From assembly GCF_003060825.1 (NCBI RefSeq), contig NZ_CP028922.1, positions 4,743,001 to 4,807,000 of the forward strand: a stretch of DNA of 64,000 nt, in the 5' to 3' direction. The stretch is from Paenibacillus sp. CAA11 (GTDB taxonomy: Bacteria > Bacillota > Bacilli > Paenibacillales > Paenibacillaceae). A program made the translations under genes and the position numbers. Positions 45,817 through 54,110 of the stretch are shown one piece after another. Numbering within the stretch: position 1 is the stretch's first letter; each line of letters starts with the position of its first letter. The notes beneath the pieces were generated by a model. It saw nothing but the letters and a program-made list of their open reading frames with translations, was not told where the DNA came from and did not search any database.

Positions 45817-46650
45817 CTATAATCTATCGATTTGAAAATCACTACCATCAAAGTAAATCATGTCGCCTTCTGGAACATGCCAAATCGCCTGTAAACGAGA
45901 CGGTTGCTTACGGCCATCCTTAGTTTGATAATCGCTAAATAACGCCGTCCACTTCACTTGCTGTCGATCGCCATTCGTCGAAGTATAAATTCGGTCATCC
46001 GTTGAAAATGAGAGTAATTCCCCGGTTTCGCTGAATGTAAATAGACCACTAGCTTCTATGCCACCATAGGTAATGATTGCTTTAGCGCTTGTTTTATTCA
46101 CCTCTTTCCAGGTAATATAGCTTTGCAATGCTGCATCAGGAATCAATAACGATTCGGATAGAAAAGTTACCAAGCAAGCCTGATCCATATCTGCTCCCGT
46201 TTCGTTGAACAAGGGAATCCCTTTGGCCAGAACCCCTTTCATGCCTCCTACACCCTCCAGAAGAGAGTCATATCCTTGAAATGGAATTCCGTACATCCGT
46301 GTATTGATGAATGCAACTCGATCTGGTTTCTGCACAAAATTAACCTGCGAGTAATCAATTTTGATCATTGGCTTTTCCTGCGATAGCTTAAAATCCACAT
46401 CTTTAAAACTAATCTTCATGTATGAGCTCTTCAGCCTGCCGATATAACCACAGGTCTTTAAATATCGCTTTACAGGCATGGGTAAATCCTCGACATCTTC
46501 ATACGTAAGCACCCCTGTCACTTGGCTGGAGCGCTCTATACGCTCCTTAATATCTCGATTAAACTTTGCCTTCAGAGGCGAATACGGAATAACAAAATAG
46601 ACGACGACGGCAACAACTATTAAAGCTAGTAAAAGCAATCCGATCAACAT
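45817..46650 (-). CDS. DUF6544-like membrane-anchored protein
   Basis: The 277 residues begin with one TM helix (LIGLLLLALIVVAVVVYFVI). LPMPVKRYLKTCGYIG matches the LPxPVxRYL motif I associate with DUF6544. The rest reads as beta-rich (MKISFKDVDF, GLFTFSETGEL). The start overlaps the end of the MarR gene by 7 nt, so the two form an operon. Function unknown. Confidence 0.7.
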   Translation of the reverse strand: MLIGLLLLALIVVAVVVYFVIPYSPLKAKFNRDIKERIERSSQVTGVLTYEDVEDLPMPVKRYLKTCGYIGRLKSSYMKISFKDVDFKLSQEKPMIKIDYSQVNFVQKPDRVAFINTRMYGIPFQGYDSLLEGVGGMKGVLAKGIPLFNETGADMDQACLVTFLSESLLIPDAALQSYITWKEVNKTSAKAIITYGGIEASGLFTFSETGELLSFSTDDRIYTSTNGDRQQVKWTALFSDYQTKDGRKQPSRLQAIWHVPEGDMIYFDGSDFQIDRL

Positions 46651-47126
46651 GAGTTTTCACACTTCTTTCCTTGTTCTCGGTATTTCTCTTCTATTCGTCC
46701 CAGATTGTCTGCCAACTGTTGAATGCCGTAAAATAAACCGTCTGTTAACTTCCCATCAAAATGATGAAATAGATCCTGGATAAACTCACTCTCAAGATTT
46801 TCTCGTTCCTTAAAATAAGCGTGACACTTGGATGTCAATTGAACCCGAACCACTCTCGCATCCTTTTCATCTCTCTTCAGGGTGACAAACCCCTGCTTCT
46901 CAAGAATACTGGCAAGTTTCTTTATGTTTTGTCTGGAACAACCGAAGATGGCCGCAACTTCACCTAGTGTGGGAGATGGATTTCCATTCTTTAAAATAAT
47001 GGCGATAAGGAGCCACTGCTTTAAGGTGATGTTTTTATCTAATTTATCCCCTACGATTTGCAACCGATTCGCTAATGTCAGCATAGTAGCAAAAATGTAG
47101 GCCTCTTTCTCCTCTTGGTTCAGCAT
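46644..47126 (-). CDS. MarR family transcriptional regulator
   Basis: ATG 47126, preceded by GGGGGAGG, gives 160 residues. The winged helix-turn-helix spans about 50-105 (LGEVAAIFGCSRQNIKKLASILEKQG, quoted in part; wing KRDEKDARVV). Two palindromic boxes lie just upstream, so autoregulation is likely. Overlap with the DUF6544 gene indicates co-transcription. Confidence 0.85.
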   Translation of the reverse strand: MLNQEEKEAYIFATMLTLANRLQIVGDKLDKNITLKQWLLIAIILKNGNPSPTLGEVAAIFGCSRQNIKKLASILEKQGFVTLKRDEKDARVVRVQLTSKCHAYFKERENLESEFIQDLFHHFDGKLTDGLFYGIQQLADNLGRIEEKYREQGKKCENSC

Positions 47127-47148
47127 TCTAAACCTCCCCCGCAAATAA

Positions 47149-47186
47149 GTAACTAGTTACGTTTCCTATTTTACTTAATTAGTTAC
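47149..47186 (-). promoter_or_regulatory. Paired MarR-type operators
   Basis: GTAACTAGTTAC (47149-47160) is a perfect palindrome. A partial second copy, TTAATTAGTTAC (47175-47186), follows at about 26 nt centre spacing. A TAAAAT-like -10 for the MarR gene lies between them. Confidence 0.6.
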
Positions 47187-47280
47187 CTATTCTTCAGTGA
47201 GGTATGTTATACAGTCATTGTGCAGCACTCTTTTGCGTAAGAACCAAGCCAGACGTCAGCAGTTCATACCTTGCTCCCCC

Positions 47281-47314
47281 AAAAAAGGACAGCCCCATTA
47301 CTCTAAGGCCATCC
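47281..47314 (-). terminator. Intrinsic terminator of the sigma/anti-sigma operon
   Basis: On the minus strand GGATGGCC (47314-47307) pairs with GGCTGTCC (47294-47287) through two wobbles, followed by six Ts. Confidence 0.7.
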
Positions 47315-47339
47315 TCCGGTCATGTCTATATTGGTTATA

Positions 47340-48296
47340 TCACTTACCTTGGTTAAGCTCGGTCACTGCAATATCCTTTTTACTGAATTCATAGGCTACT
47401 TTAACATCCTTGATAATTTCCGTATCCTGATAGGCAAGGGAACCCTCAAACTCCAACGTATCGTTGCCCTTCCACTCTATATTATTTGTATAACTATAAT
47501 TCTCATGATCCGAACGGATCCATGTATCTAAATGGTTTTGTGCACCAAATTTGACTCTTGCCGATTCAACTAATTCCGGGCTGACTTTATCTTCTTCAGT
47601 ATTTAGGATTTCAATGAATTCACTTTTATTCGAACAGGTGACTACAGCGACCAGCTTTCGATCCGGTGAAGGGATCAGCTCTTTAATATACATGGATGGT
47701 TCAGAATAACTTAGATACGCTTTAAGCTCGTTGTCTTTTATTCTCCATAATACATTTTGGCTCCCATAATCCGAGTAGTTGTTAAACAGCGTAAATATCA
47801 TACTGCCGTCTGCCAATTTATAAATATTGGGGCTTTGATAACTTTTCGAAAGAACATCGATGGCGAAGGCAGCCGCATCAGCAATTTTTTTATTATCCTT
47901 TGCTACAAACGGCTTCAGCTCGTTTAACGCTTTTATTCTTAATTTTGGATCATTAAAGCATTCTACTAACCTGTTAATGGCAATATAGACATGCTCGTCA
48001 TTATCACTTTTTAGAGCTCGTAGAAACTTCTCAGCATCATACTCCTCGGAAGGCTCTAACTTCATGTCTTCTGCCGTTAAATATCGAATGTTCATCTCAT
48101 TATTTTGATGTTTATAATATTCCATGGCTAATAAAGCTGTCGAAGTAGAACTATATAAAACAAGACATGCAACCAAGGCAGCAATCCACTTTTTCGAAGT
48201 TCCTCTTTTTCCTTTCACTTTTTCACAGTTCCCAGCTGCTTCAATTAAATCCTCATCAATCGATCCGATCTCCCTAAACAGCTCTTCACGCTTCAC
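47340..48296 (-). CDS. Probable membrane-bound anti-sigma factor
   Basis: The 318 residues begin with a cytoplasmic stretch (REELFREIGSIDEDLIEAAGN) typical of the anti-sigma factors paired with this sigma class, one TM helix at about 36-56 and a long extracytoplasmic region. It overlaps the sigma gene by 4 nt. The outer part has no family I recognise and may sense an envelope signal. It probably holds the sigma factor inactive. Confidence 0.7.
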   Translation of the reverse strand: MKREELFREIGSIDEDLIEAAGNCEKVKGKRGTSKKWIAALVACLVLYSSTSTALLAMEYYKHQNNEMNIRYLTAEDMKLEPSEEYDAEKFLRALKSDNDEHVYIAINRLVECFNDPKLRIKALNELKPFVAKDNKKIADAAAFAIDVLSKSYQSPNIYKLADGSMIFTLFNNYSDYGSQNVLWRIKDNELKAYLSYSEPSMYIKELIPSPDRKLVAVVTCSNKSEFIEILNTEEDKVSPELVESARVKFGAQNHLDTWIRSDHENYSYTNNIEWKGNDTLEFEGSLAYQDTEIIKDVKVAYEFSKKDIAVTELNQGK

Positions 48297-48850
48297 AGGT
48301 AACCCCCCTCTTTGTCCAGATAAGCTCTCAGTTTTTTTCTTGTTCTAAATAATATAGACTTCACTTTACTGCTGCTCATATCAAACCTCATGGCGAGGTC
48401 CTCGATGGAATCGGAGTACCAATACCTCCGAATAAATATATTTCTTACACGTACTTCTGTGTCATATAAAAACTGACTTATCAAATTTGCTAGTTCACCC
48501 GCTTCATACTCTCTCTCCACGGTACGTGGGGAAGCCAAACATTCCTCCAATTCGGTTAGCATGACTTCAAATTTACGATTACGCTTTTTCGCTGTATTAT
48601 AGCCGTGTTTATCCAGCGCAATATTGCGTGTAATCCTCCCTAGAAATACAGGAAGCTTCCTGGGCAGATGCGGCGGTATCGCATCCCAAGCTGCTAAGTA
48701 GGTATCGTTCTCACACTCCTCAACATCGGAATAATTGGAAAGTATGTTCCTTGCAATTACTCTGCAGTATGCCCCATACTTATTCTTGGTCTCTATAATG
48801 GCATGTTGTGAACGTTGTAAGAATAAGTGGACTATTTCTTGATCCTCCAT
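48293..48850 (-). CDS. Sigma-70 family RNA polymerase sigma factor (ECF-like)
   Basis: A 185-residue sigma factor: region 2 with DVEECENDTYLAAWDAIPPH and FLGRITRNIALD; region 4 with SIEDLAMRFDMSSSKVKSIL. This type is frequent in Bacillota with a membrane anti-sigma encoded directly downstream, as here. GAGGGG lies 8 nt before the ATG. A one-ended CTATATAG repeat lies immediately upstream and may supply the promoter. Confidence 0.85.
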   Translation of the reverse strand: MEDQEIVHLFLQRSQHAIIETKNKYGAYCRVIARNILSNYSDVEECENDTYLAAWDAIPPHLPRKLPVFLGRITRNIALDKHGYNTAKKRNRKFEVMLTELEECLASPRTVEREYEAGELANLISQFLYDTEVRVRNIFIRRYWYSDSIEDLAMRFDMSSSKVKSILFRTRKKLRAYLDKEGGYL

Positions 48851-48882
48851 CCTGTCTTCCCCTCTTTTCAGTCTTAACCGCT

Positions 48883-48942
48883 ACAGTATTAGGCCGTGAT
48901 AACAGAAAATTCAATGTAAAACTTTAGTTCAATCTATCTATG
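48883..48942 (-). repeat. CTATATAG repeat, copy 3 (one-ended, upstream of sigma gene)
   Basis: In minus orientation it keeps the degenerate left inverted repeat (TAGATTGAACTAAAG) and the core down to TAATACTGT, then diverges. The retained end points to the sigma gene start, 32 nt away. TTGAAT and TAATAC again sit 17 nt apart. Confidence 0.72.
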
Positions 48943-49111
48943 TAGTAGAAATTCCGCAGAATGCGTTGCATCTCCAAGACAATAAAACTGCCCCCAGACC
49001 TCAGTCGAGGATAACCCTCACCCCCCGCCCAGTCTATTAACTATCTCTTGGACTGTTCCAGATGGTTAAAAATTCCTTTATGGTTATGCTTATAACCTAA
49101 AGGGAAAGCGA

Positions 49112-50680
49112 GTGATCTTTGTGAGGAAGAAGATTCAAATATGGATGGTTGTACTTTTTTTGATAGCAAGTAGTGTACTTATCCCTGATTCATCGGTCTT
49201 AGCCAACAGCAGTTCTACTGCAACTCCAGTAGATTCCGCCAAAATTGATAAGCACATCGAATCTATGATCAAGCAGCTTCAAATTCCGGGTGTTGCTTTG
49301 GGCATTGTAAAGGGCGATCAGATTGTTTATTTAAAGGGTTACGGAACTTCTGGACCTGACGGGGATCCCATTACTCCTCAAACCCCATTTGTACTTGGCT
49401 CCACCTCTAAATCGTTCACCGCTCTGTCCATCATGCAATTGGTTGAACAAGGGAAAGTCGATTTGGATGCACCTGTGCGGAAATACCTGCCTGATTTTAA
49501 ACTGGCAGATCCAAAAGCCGCCGAGGCTATTCTAGTAAAAGACCTGCTTCACCAGGTCAGTGGCCTCTCTACCTATGAGGGACGGCGTGTTTTTAACAAC
49601 AAATTTGATTCTATTGATGAGCTTGCCACCCATCTTGGTGATGTATCTTTAAGTGACCCAGTAGGCAGTACATATCATTATTCAAATCTAAATTATGATC
49701 TCCTTGGAAGTATCATACAGGCTGTCTCAGGTCAATCTTATGCTGAATATGTTCAAGAGCATATTTTTAACCCGCTGGATATGAAAAATAGCTTTACCTC
49801 CGTAACAGAAGCGCGCCAGAACGGGTTGGCCAAAGGATATCAATCTATTTTTGGCTATATGATGCCAGTGGACTTTCCAGACAATCCATCCATACTGGCT
49901 TCTGGGTACCTCATTTCCAGCGCGGAGGATATGGCTCACTATCTAACGGCCCAATTAAATAACGGAAGTTACCGGAACGTCTCCATCGCTTCCCCTGCCA
50001 GCGTCTCAACCATGCATCAGCCTTACGCCGAAGATCCCTCGACAGGACATTATTATGGCATGGGTTGGGAGATTAATGACAATATTATTCAACACAATGG
50101 GGCTGTAGAGAACTTCCATTCAGATATGATATTGGATGGGGATACCGCTATCATAGTCTTGATTAATGCCCAGGACTATCTTGTGCGAGGTATGAACTTC
50201 AGTAAAATTGCTTCAGGAGTTCAACAGATCATGAATGGACAAGAACCCACAGGCGTTGAAATTACCAATGTCACCAGAACCTATGCAATTATCGATTCTA
50301 TATGTGTTATTATTGTCGCTCTTATCGCATGGTCTATTTACAAGCTTTTTTTATGGAACAAAAGGTTCACTCCATCTCCGCTGCGAACAACTGTATCTTT
50401 GTTATCGCTGCTTATATTTAACCTGATCATTCCGGTTGGAGCATTAATATTATTGGGCGGCATAGCTCCTTGGAATGTTTTCTTCACATACCTACCTGGG
50501 ATTGGACATTTTATTTTCATTATTTGTATCCTGCTGTTAGGCATCGGAGCGATCAAAGCCTTTTTGCTTATCCAGAGCCTAATCAAGCATAAGTTGAAGC
50601 AGAGCAACCCAAGACTACCGGAGTCTCATATCCAGGGGCACGAGAAGCAACAAGCAGCCTCGCCAAATCCGGAAATCTGA
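49112..50680 (+). CDS. Class C beta-lactamase-like serine hydrolase with C-terminal membrane helices
   Basis: The start is GTG with AAAGGGA about 8 nt upstream; 522 residues. A signal peptide ends near 31. SxxK is Ser97-Lys100 (GSTSK), the YSN triad is Tyr190-Asn192, and QHNGAVENF stands where KTG would be. This is the penicillin-binding-protein/beta-lactamase fold shared by peptidases and esterases. After about 390 come four TM helices. It probably acts on peptidoglycan peptides or D-amino acid substrates outside the membrane; true beta-lactamase activity is unproven. Confidence 0.82.
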   Translation: MIFVRKKIQIWMVVLFLIASSVLIPDSSVLANSSSTATPVDSAKIDKHIESMIKQLQIPGVALGIVKGDQIVYLKGYGTSGPDGDPITPQTPFVLGSTSKSFTALSIMQLVEQGKVDLDAPVRKYLPDFKLADPKAAEAILVKDLLHQVSGLSTYEGRRVFNNKFDSIDELATHLGDVSLSDPVGSTYHYSNLNYDLLGSIIQAVSGQSYAEYVQEHIFNPLDMKNSFTSVTEARQNGLAKGYQSIFGYMMPVDFPDNPSILASGYLISSAEDMAHYLTAQLNNGSYRNVSIASPASVSTMHQPYAEDPSTGHYYGMGWEINDNIIQHNGAVENFHSDMILDGDTAIIVLINAQDYLVRGMNFSKIASGVQQIMNGQEPTGVEITNVTRTYAIIDSICVIIVALIAWSIYKLFLWNKRFTPSPLRTTVSLLSLLIFNLIIPVGALILLGGIAPWNVFFTYLPGIGHFIFIICILLLGIGAIKAFLLIQSLIKHKLKQSNPRLPESHIQGHEKQQAASPNPEI

Positions 50681-50737
50681 TTGTAACAGTAGTTGGATTT
50701 TTGACACGGGGAACATTTTATTCTCTAAAGTCTTCGG

Positions 50738-50831
50738 CTATATAGAATGAACTAAAGTTTTACATTGAATTTTCTGTTATCACGGCCTAATACTGTCCTA
50801 TAACGTTCATTTCTTTAGTTCATTCTATATA
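50738..50831 (+). repeat. CTATATAG repeat, copy 4 (complete, about 94 bp)
   Basis: TATATAGAATGAACTAAAG at the left and CTTTAGTTCATTCTATATA at the right are perfect 19-bp inverses, with the shared core between them. TA dinucleotides flank both ends, as with IS630/mariner-type insertions. It is noncoding and intact. Confidence 0.82.
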
Positions 50832-50836
50832 AAATC

Positions 50837-50873
50837 AAAAAACGCGCCTAAACCATGGTGGTTTGCGCGCGTT
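50837..50873 (-). terminator. Intrinsic terminator of the spore-coat/adh operon
   Basis: On the minus strand AACGCGCG and CGCGTT arms with an inner AAACC/GGTTT stem are followed by a run of Ts. It lies 21 nt past the last stop codon of the operon. Confidence 0.7.
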
Positions 50874-50893
50874 ATGTCGGGATGAATACCGAA

Positions 50894-51190
50894 TCAGGAC
50901 GGAATGTTCATGGCGGTCTGAATATTTTTCAGATCGAGTTGAATTTGCTCCGGAATATGGTAGGGATGGTATAGGGCCCGCTGCATCATGTAGTTTGTTA
51001 TCTTTTCATGGGAGTCGATAGCTTCGTCGAGCTGTTTCATCAAAATTTGCTTGATTTCGGGGGTGGCGCATTCGGTTAAGGCCATGGCGTAGTTTCTGAC
51101 TCCGCTCTTGGCATTCATCAAAAAATCCATTGCGATCACATCGTCGGTCAGCGTATGGAGCCCTGTCATATGTTCTATTAAGGTGTTCAT
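50894..51190 (-). CDS. CotF-like spore coat protein
   Basis: The 98-residue protein matches the CotF pattern: DDVIAMDFLMNAKSGVRNYAMALTECATPEIK, quoted in part as DFLMNAKSGVRNYAMALTE, then HEKITNYMMQRALYHPY. Its paralogue is encoded at 52572. It is the last of five genes whose order resembles B. subtilis yraG-yraF-adhB-yraE-yraD. Members are inner coat proteins of the spore. Confidence 0.8.
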   Translation of the reverse strand: MNTLIEHMTGLHTLTDDVIAMDFLMNAKSGVRNYAMALTECATPEIKQILMKQLDEAIDSHEKITNYMMQRALYHPYHIPEQIQLDLKNIQTAMNIPS

Positions 51191-51203
51191 TTTTCTATCT
51201 CCT

Positions 51204-51407
51204 TTAGGTTAGGGTCACTTTAGACAGCACTCCACCGAGCTCCTGAAGCTGCTGTTGTGATAATGTCACATCTTGTTGCAAAATTTGCATGAGCTCCGGG
51301 TCGGTTACCAGAGCTTGCATGGTCTTGGATTTAGTCATGCAAACCGTCTTGAATGCAGCTATTTCATGTACCTCGAGCATCTCATGTAATGCGTAATTGG
51401 AATTCAT
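51204..51407 (-). CDS. Small CotF-related spore coat protein
   Basis: The 67 residues (HEMLEVHEIAAFKTVCMTKSK, cited in part as VHEIAAFKTVCMTKSK) pair with the larger CotF-like protein 13 nt downstream. The sequence resembles the 80-residue protein encoded at 52970, so each half of the cluster carries a short and a long partner. Together they reproduce the two halves of CotF. Confidence 0.75.
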   Translation of the reverse strand: MNSNYALHEMLEVHEIAAFKTVCMTKSKTMQALVTDPELMQILQQDVTLSQQQLQELGGVLSKVTLT

Positions 51408-51438
51408 TCGGATTGTCCTCCCATGTATCTATCCATAT

Positions 51439-52575
51439 TTAAGGCTTTAAGATGACTTTAATGCAATCGTCCGTTTTCGTATCGAAAATTTCATAGCCCC
51501 GCTTGGCCTCGCTGAGCGGAATGACGTGCGTAACAATGTCGCCTGGGTCCACTTTGCCAGACGTAACCAACTCGTACATATACGGCATGTAGTGAATAAC
51601 CGGAGCTTGTCCGGAACGGATATTCACGTTTCGCTGCATGATGTCACCGAGCGGGAATCCGTTATAACGTCCGCCGTATACCCCAGTGACTTGGATGGTG
51701 CCGCCTTTGCGGACAGCCTGAGATGCAATGATGAATGCGCTCATGGTGCCGCCTTGCAGTTTCAAACCGCTGGCTAAAAATTCAAGATCGCTCATCTTGC
51801 CGTCCATTCCTACCGCATCAATCACAACATCGGCGCCGCCTTTGGTCATTTCCTTGAGATTATTGCCAATGTTCTTATCTTGTTCGAAGTTTACGATTTC
51901 GACTTTGTTCGTTCGCTTCGCATGCTGTAAGCGGTAATCGACATAGTCAACGGCTATGACCCGCTTTGCTCCTTTCAGCCAGCAGAATTTCTGGGCCAGG
52001 AGTCCAACAGGACCGCATCCGAGAACGATGACCGTATCTCCATTTTTTACGCCGGCATTATCTACGCTCCAGAATGCCGTGGTCATGGCATCAGCAATCA
52101 AGCTTAGGTTTTCGTCCGGTTGTTCGCAGTTTTCGGGAATCTTGAAATGGGTAAAATTTGCAAAGGGAACCCGTAAATACTCGGCTTGCCCGCCAGGATA
52201 TCCGCCGGTCGTTCCGGAGTAGCCGAAATATGCGCCCATATCCCCGTGTTGGTTTGAATTGTCACATTGGCTTTCCAGCTGATTTTTGCAAAAAAAGCAT
52301 TCTCCGCATGCGATGTTGAACGGGATGATCACACGGTCGCCTTTTTTTACCTTTGTCACGTCGGGGCCCACTTCTTCTACGATCCCTATCGGCTCATGTC
52401 CGATAACATAGTTCTCTTGAAGGTTAGGGATCATCCCGTGAATAAGATGAAGGTCAGAACCGCAAATGGCGGTACTGGTGATCTTTACGATCATATCGTC
52501 CGGTTTCACAATCTTCGGATCCGGCACCTCTTTGACCACGACATTTTTAATCCCTTGATACGTTACCGCCTTCAT
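51439..52575 (-). CDS. adhB: Zinc-dependent alcohol dehydrogenase (AdhB/formaldehyde-dehydrogenase-like)
   Basis: The 378-residue enzyme has the catalytic zinc Cys in [15 protein letters not shown], four structural-zinc Cys ([16 protein letters not shown]), and the NAD loop [10 protein letters not shown]. The insertion near 120-130 ([20 protein letters not shown]) is typical of glutathione-independent aldehyde-dismutase-like members. It overlaps the upstream CotF-like gene by 4 nt and is probably made during sporulation. The substrate is not known. Confidence 0.88.
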   Translation of the reverse strand: MKAVTYQGIKNVVVKEVPDPKIVKPDDMIVKITSTAICGSDLHLIHGMIPNLQENYVIGHEPIGIVEEVGPDVTKVKKGDRVIIPFNIACGECFFCKNQLESQCDNSNQHGDMGAYFGYSGTTGGYPGGQAEYLRVPFANFTHFKIPENCEQPDENLSLIADAMTTAFWSVDNAGVKNGDTVIVLGCGPVGLLAQKFCWLKGAKRVIAVDYVDYRLQHAKRTNKVEIVNFEQDKNIGNNLKEMTKGGADVVIDAVGMDGKMSDLEFLASGLKLQGGTMSAFIIASQAVRKGGTIQVTGVYGGRYNGFPLGDIMQRNVNIRSGQAPVIHYMPYMYELVTSGKVDPGDIVTHVIPLSEAKRGYEIFDTKTDDCIKVILKP

Positions 52576-52958
52576 GCTTTATGTCCTCCAATATGTTCAT
52601 CTGGGGTCCGATCAAACATCCCTTTACGGGACGTATCATCCGGGAACAGATTCATCTGCCCGATCATCACCGTATTCTTTGCCGAAAGCTGATCGAGTTG
52701 ATATTGTTCGTTCAGCTCGTAAGGATGGAACCATTTTTTGCGAATCATGAGCTCCGTGATTTCCTGGTGCATTGCAATTCCCTGCTTAAGGTGTTTGTGC
52801 AGCAGGGCTCTTACATCCGGTGAAGCCGTTTCCGTCAGGGCGATGGACAAATTACGCACACCCTCTTTGGCACGAATAAGGAAGTCCATGGCAAAAGTCA
52901 TATCTGCCATTTCCGGCATATTTAATGAATTAATCGGGTCTAAATAATCGGTATTCAT
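52572..52958 (-). CDS. CotF-like spore coat protein
   Basis: The 128-residue CotF-type protein has [20 protein letters not shown] and [21 protein letters not shown]-terminal tail of about 35 residues ([19 protein letters not shown]) is longer than in its paralogue at 50894. It starts 11 nt after the preceding small coat gene and overlaps adhB by 4 nt. Confidence 0.82.
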   Translation of the reverse strand: MNTDYLDPINSLNMPEMADMTFAMDFLIRAKEGVRNLSIALTETASPDVRALLHKHLKQGIAMHQEITELMIRKKWFHPYELNEQYQLDQLSAKNTVMIGQMNLFPDDTSRKGMFDRTPDEHIGGHKA

Positions 52959-52969
52959 TTGAGCTCCCC

Positions 52970-53212
52970 TTAATGTGTTATAGGTGTCGGACTATTCGGA
53001 ACAGACGCTTGGAAAGGAGCTTTCGCGTAAATGGCTTGCAGCTCGGCGATCTGTTGTATGGATTGAATTACGTCTTTCTGCATTAGGGCTTTTAACTCTT
53101 GGTCAAAGACCAGGCCTTGCATAAGTTTTGATTTAGCGAGGCACAGCGTTTTAAAGTTTAACGCTTCATGCAGTTCCATCGATTCGTGCGGCGCTAGCGT
53201 TGGATTATTCAT
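52970..53212 (-). CDS. Small CotF-related spore coat protein, first gene of the operon
   Basis: The 80 residues ([20 protein letters not shown], then [15 protein letters not shown]) resemble the 67-residue protein at 51204. GGAGGTGATC lies 8 nt before the ATG. The promoter was not resolved; a sporulation sigma site is expected but I could not identify one with confidence. Confidence 0.78.
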   Translation of the reverse strand: MNNPTLAPHESMELHEALNFKTLCLAKSKLMQGLVFDQELKALMQKDVIQSIQQIAELQAIYAKAPFQASVPNSPTPITH

Positions 53213-53399
53213 TGAGAAATGATCACCTCCGTGTTTTTCATCAACATTAGATTTTCCAGCGAATCGGATCTTATACTAGAATGGATTGCGGGAGAATAGA
53301 AGATCCGAATATTCCCATACAGTTGCAGGAATATAAACAAATTCTTAATCCGATACTTATTTTTGTTTATATGATCTTGCAAAAGGGAGGAGGACTCAT

Positions 53400-53690
53400 G
53401 TGCCCAATAAAAACAAAATTGATCTAGCCACCGAAAATGCAAGAAAACCGGCAGAAAGCACACTTAACTCGAGTGGAAATACACTGGAACAGCATGCATC
53501 TAACGCGGTTTCTGAGGTGCAGACGGCTTTAAATCAAGCAATAAGCTCGATAAATGAATCTAATGCGGCAACAAATTCACAACCTTTAGAGACGGCCCGG
53601 CAGCAATTAACCCAGGCAGAGGAATTTTTGGATCAAGCGCAAACTTCAGCAAACGCATTACGTCTGCCGGACCAGCGCAGCAAATTATGA
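53400..53690 (+). CDS. Small hydrophilic helical protein, unrecognised
   Basis: The start is GTG at 53400: AGGAGG lies 6 nt upstream, while the overlapping ATG at 53398 stops after nine codons. The 96 residues are rich in Ala, Asn, Gln and Ser (QTALNQAISSINESNAATNS, then RQQLTQAEEFLDQAQ) and should be helical. Divergent from the coat operon, it may be spore-related, but no family was recognised. Confidence 0.65.
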   Translation: MPNKNKIDLATENARKPAESTLNSSGNTLEQHASNAVSEVQTALNQAISSINESNAATNSQPLETARQQLTQAEEFLDQAQTSANALRLPDQRSKL

Positions 53691-53695
53691 CAAAT

Positions 53696-53728
53696 GAGAG
53701 GGAGGCCCTTAAGGGGCCTCTCTCTTTC
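53696..53728 (+). terminator. Intrinsic terminator after the small helical protein
   Basis: GAGAGGGAGGCCC pairs with GGGGCCTCTCTC around TTAA, followed by TTTCGTCT. The T-tract is weak. Confidence 0.6.
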
Positions 53729-54110
53729 GTCTGCTTCCTTGTTAAAATGCCGACGTTCCTGAAGCACCATTCGCGGCGGCAGCAGGAGCGCGGCCAGCGT
53801 AAGCTGGGCAACGCCTTCCGGACCAGAACCCGCTCGCTAGGCCGTTAACGGATAGGAATATAATCTATAACGCGATCGCCATCAAACTCCAGTGAAAATG
53901 TACATAATCCACTAAGTTGGTAATTGCAGCTAGCAACCCGTCGATTCGTCAAAATATTCTCACGGGGTGGCGTCCATAACTCGTTGTCCGTCATGGATAC
54001 GAACTTGCGGGGTTCCCGTAAAATTATTTTATTATCCAGGCAATTGAACCACATTCAGTCATATAAATAGTGATAGCAGTTTTGAACCTGTTGAGGAGGA
54101 TTCTATACAA
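53729..54110. other. Intergenic stretch with two short doubtful open frames
   Basis: A 33-codon basic frame (53747-53848, MPTFLKHHSRRQQERG...) lacks a ribosome site. A 69-codon minus frame (53845-54054, ending LEFDGDRVIDYIPIR) also lacks one. They could be remnants of lost genes. The GAGGAGG at 54093-54099 belongs to the next gene. No RNA gene was seen. Confidence 0.35.

Noticed and set aside
53747-54054. Two small frames, 33 and 69 codons
   Set aside because: Neither has a ribosome site and neither resembles a known family; described only as intergenic content.
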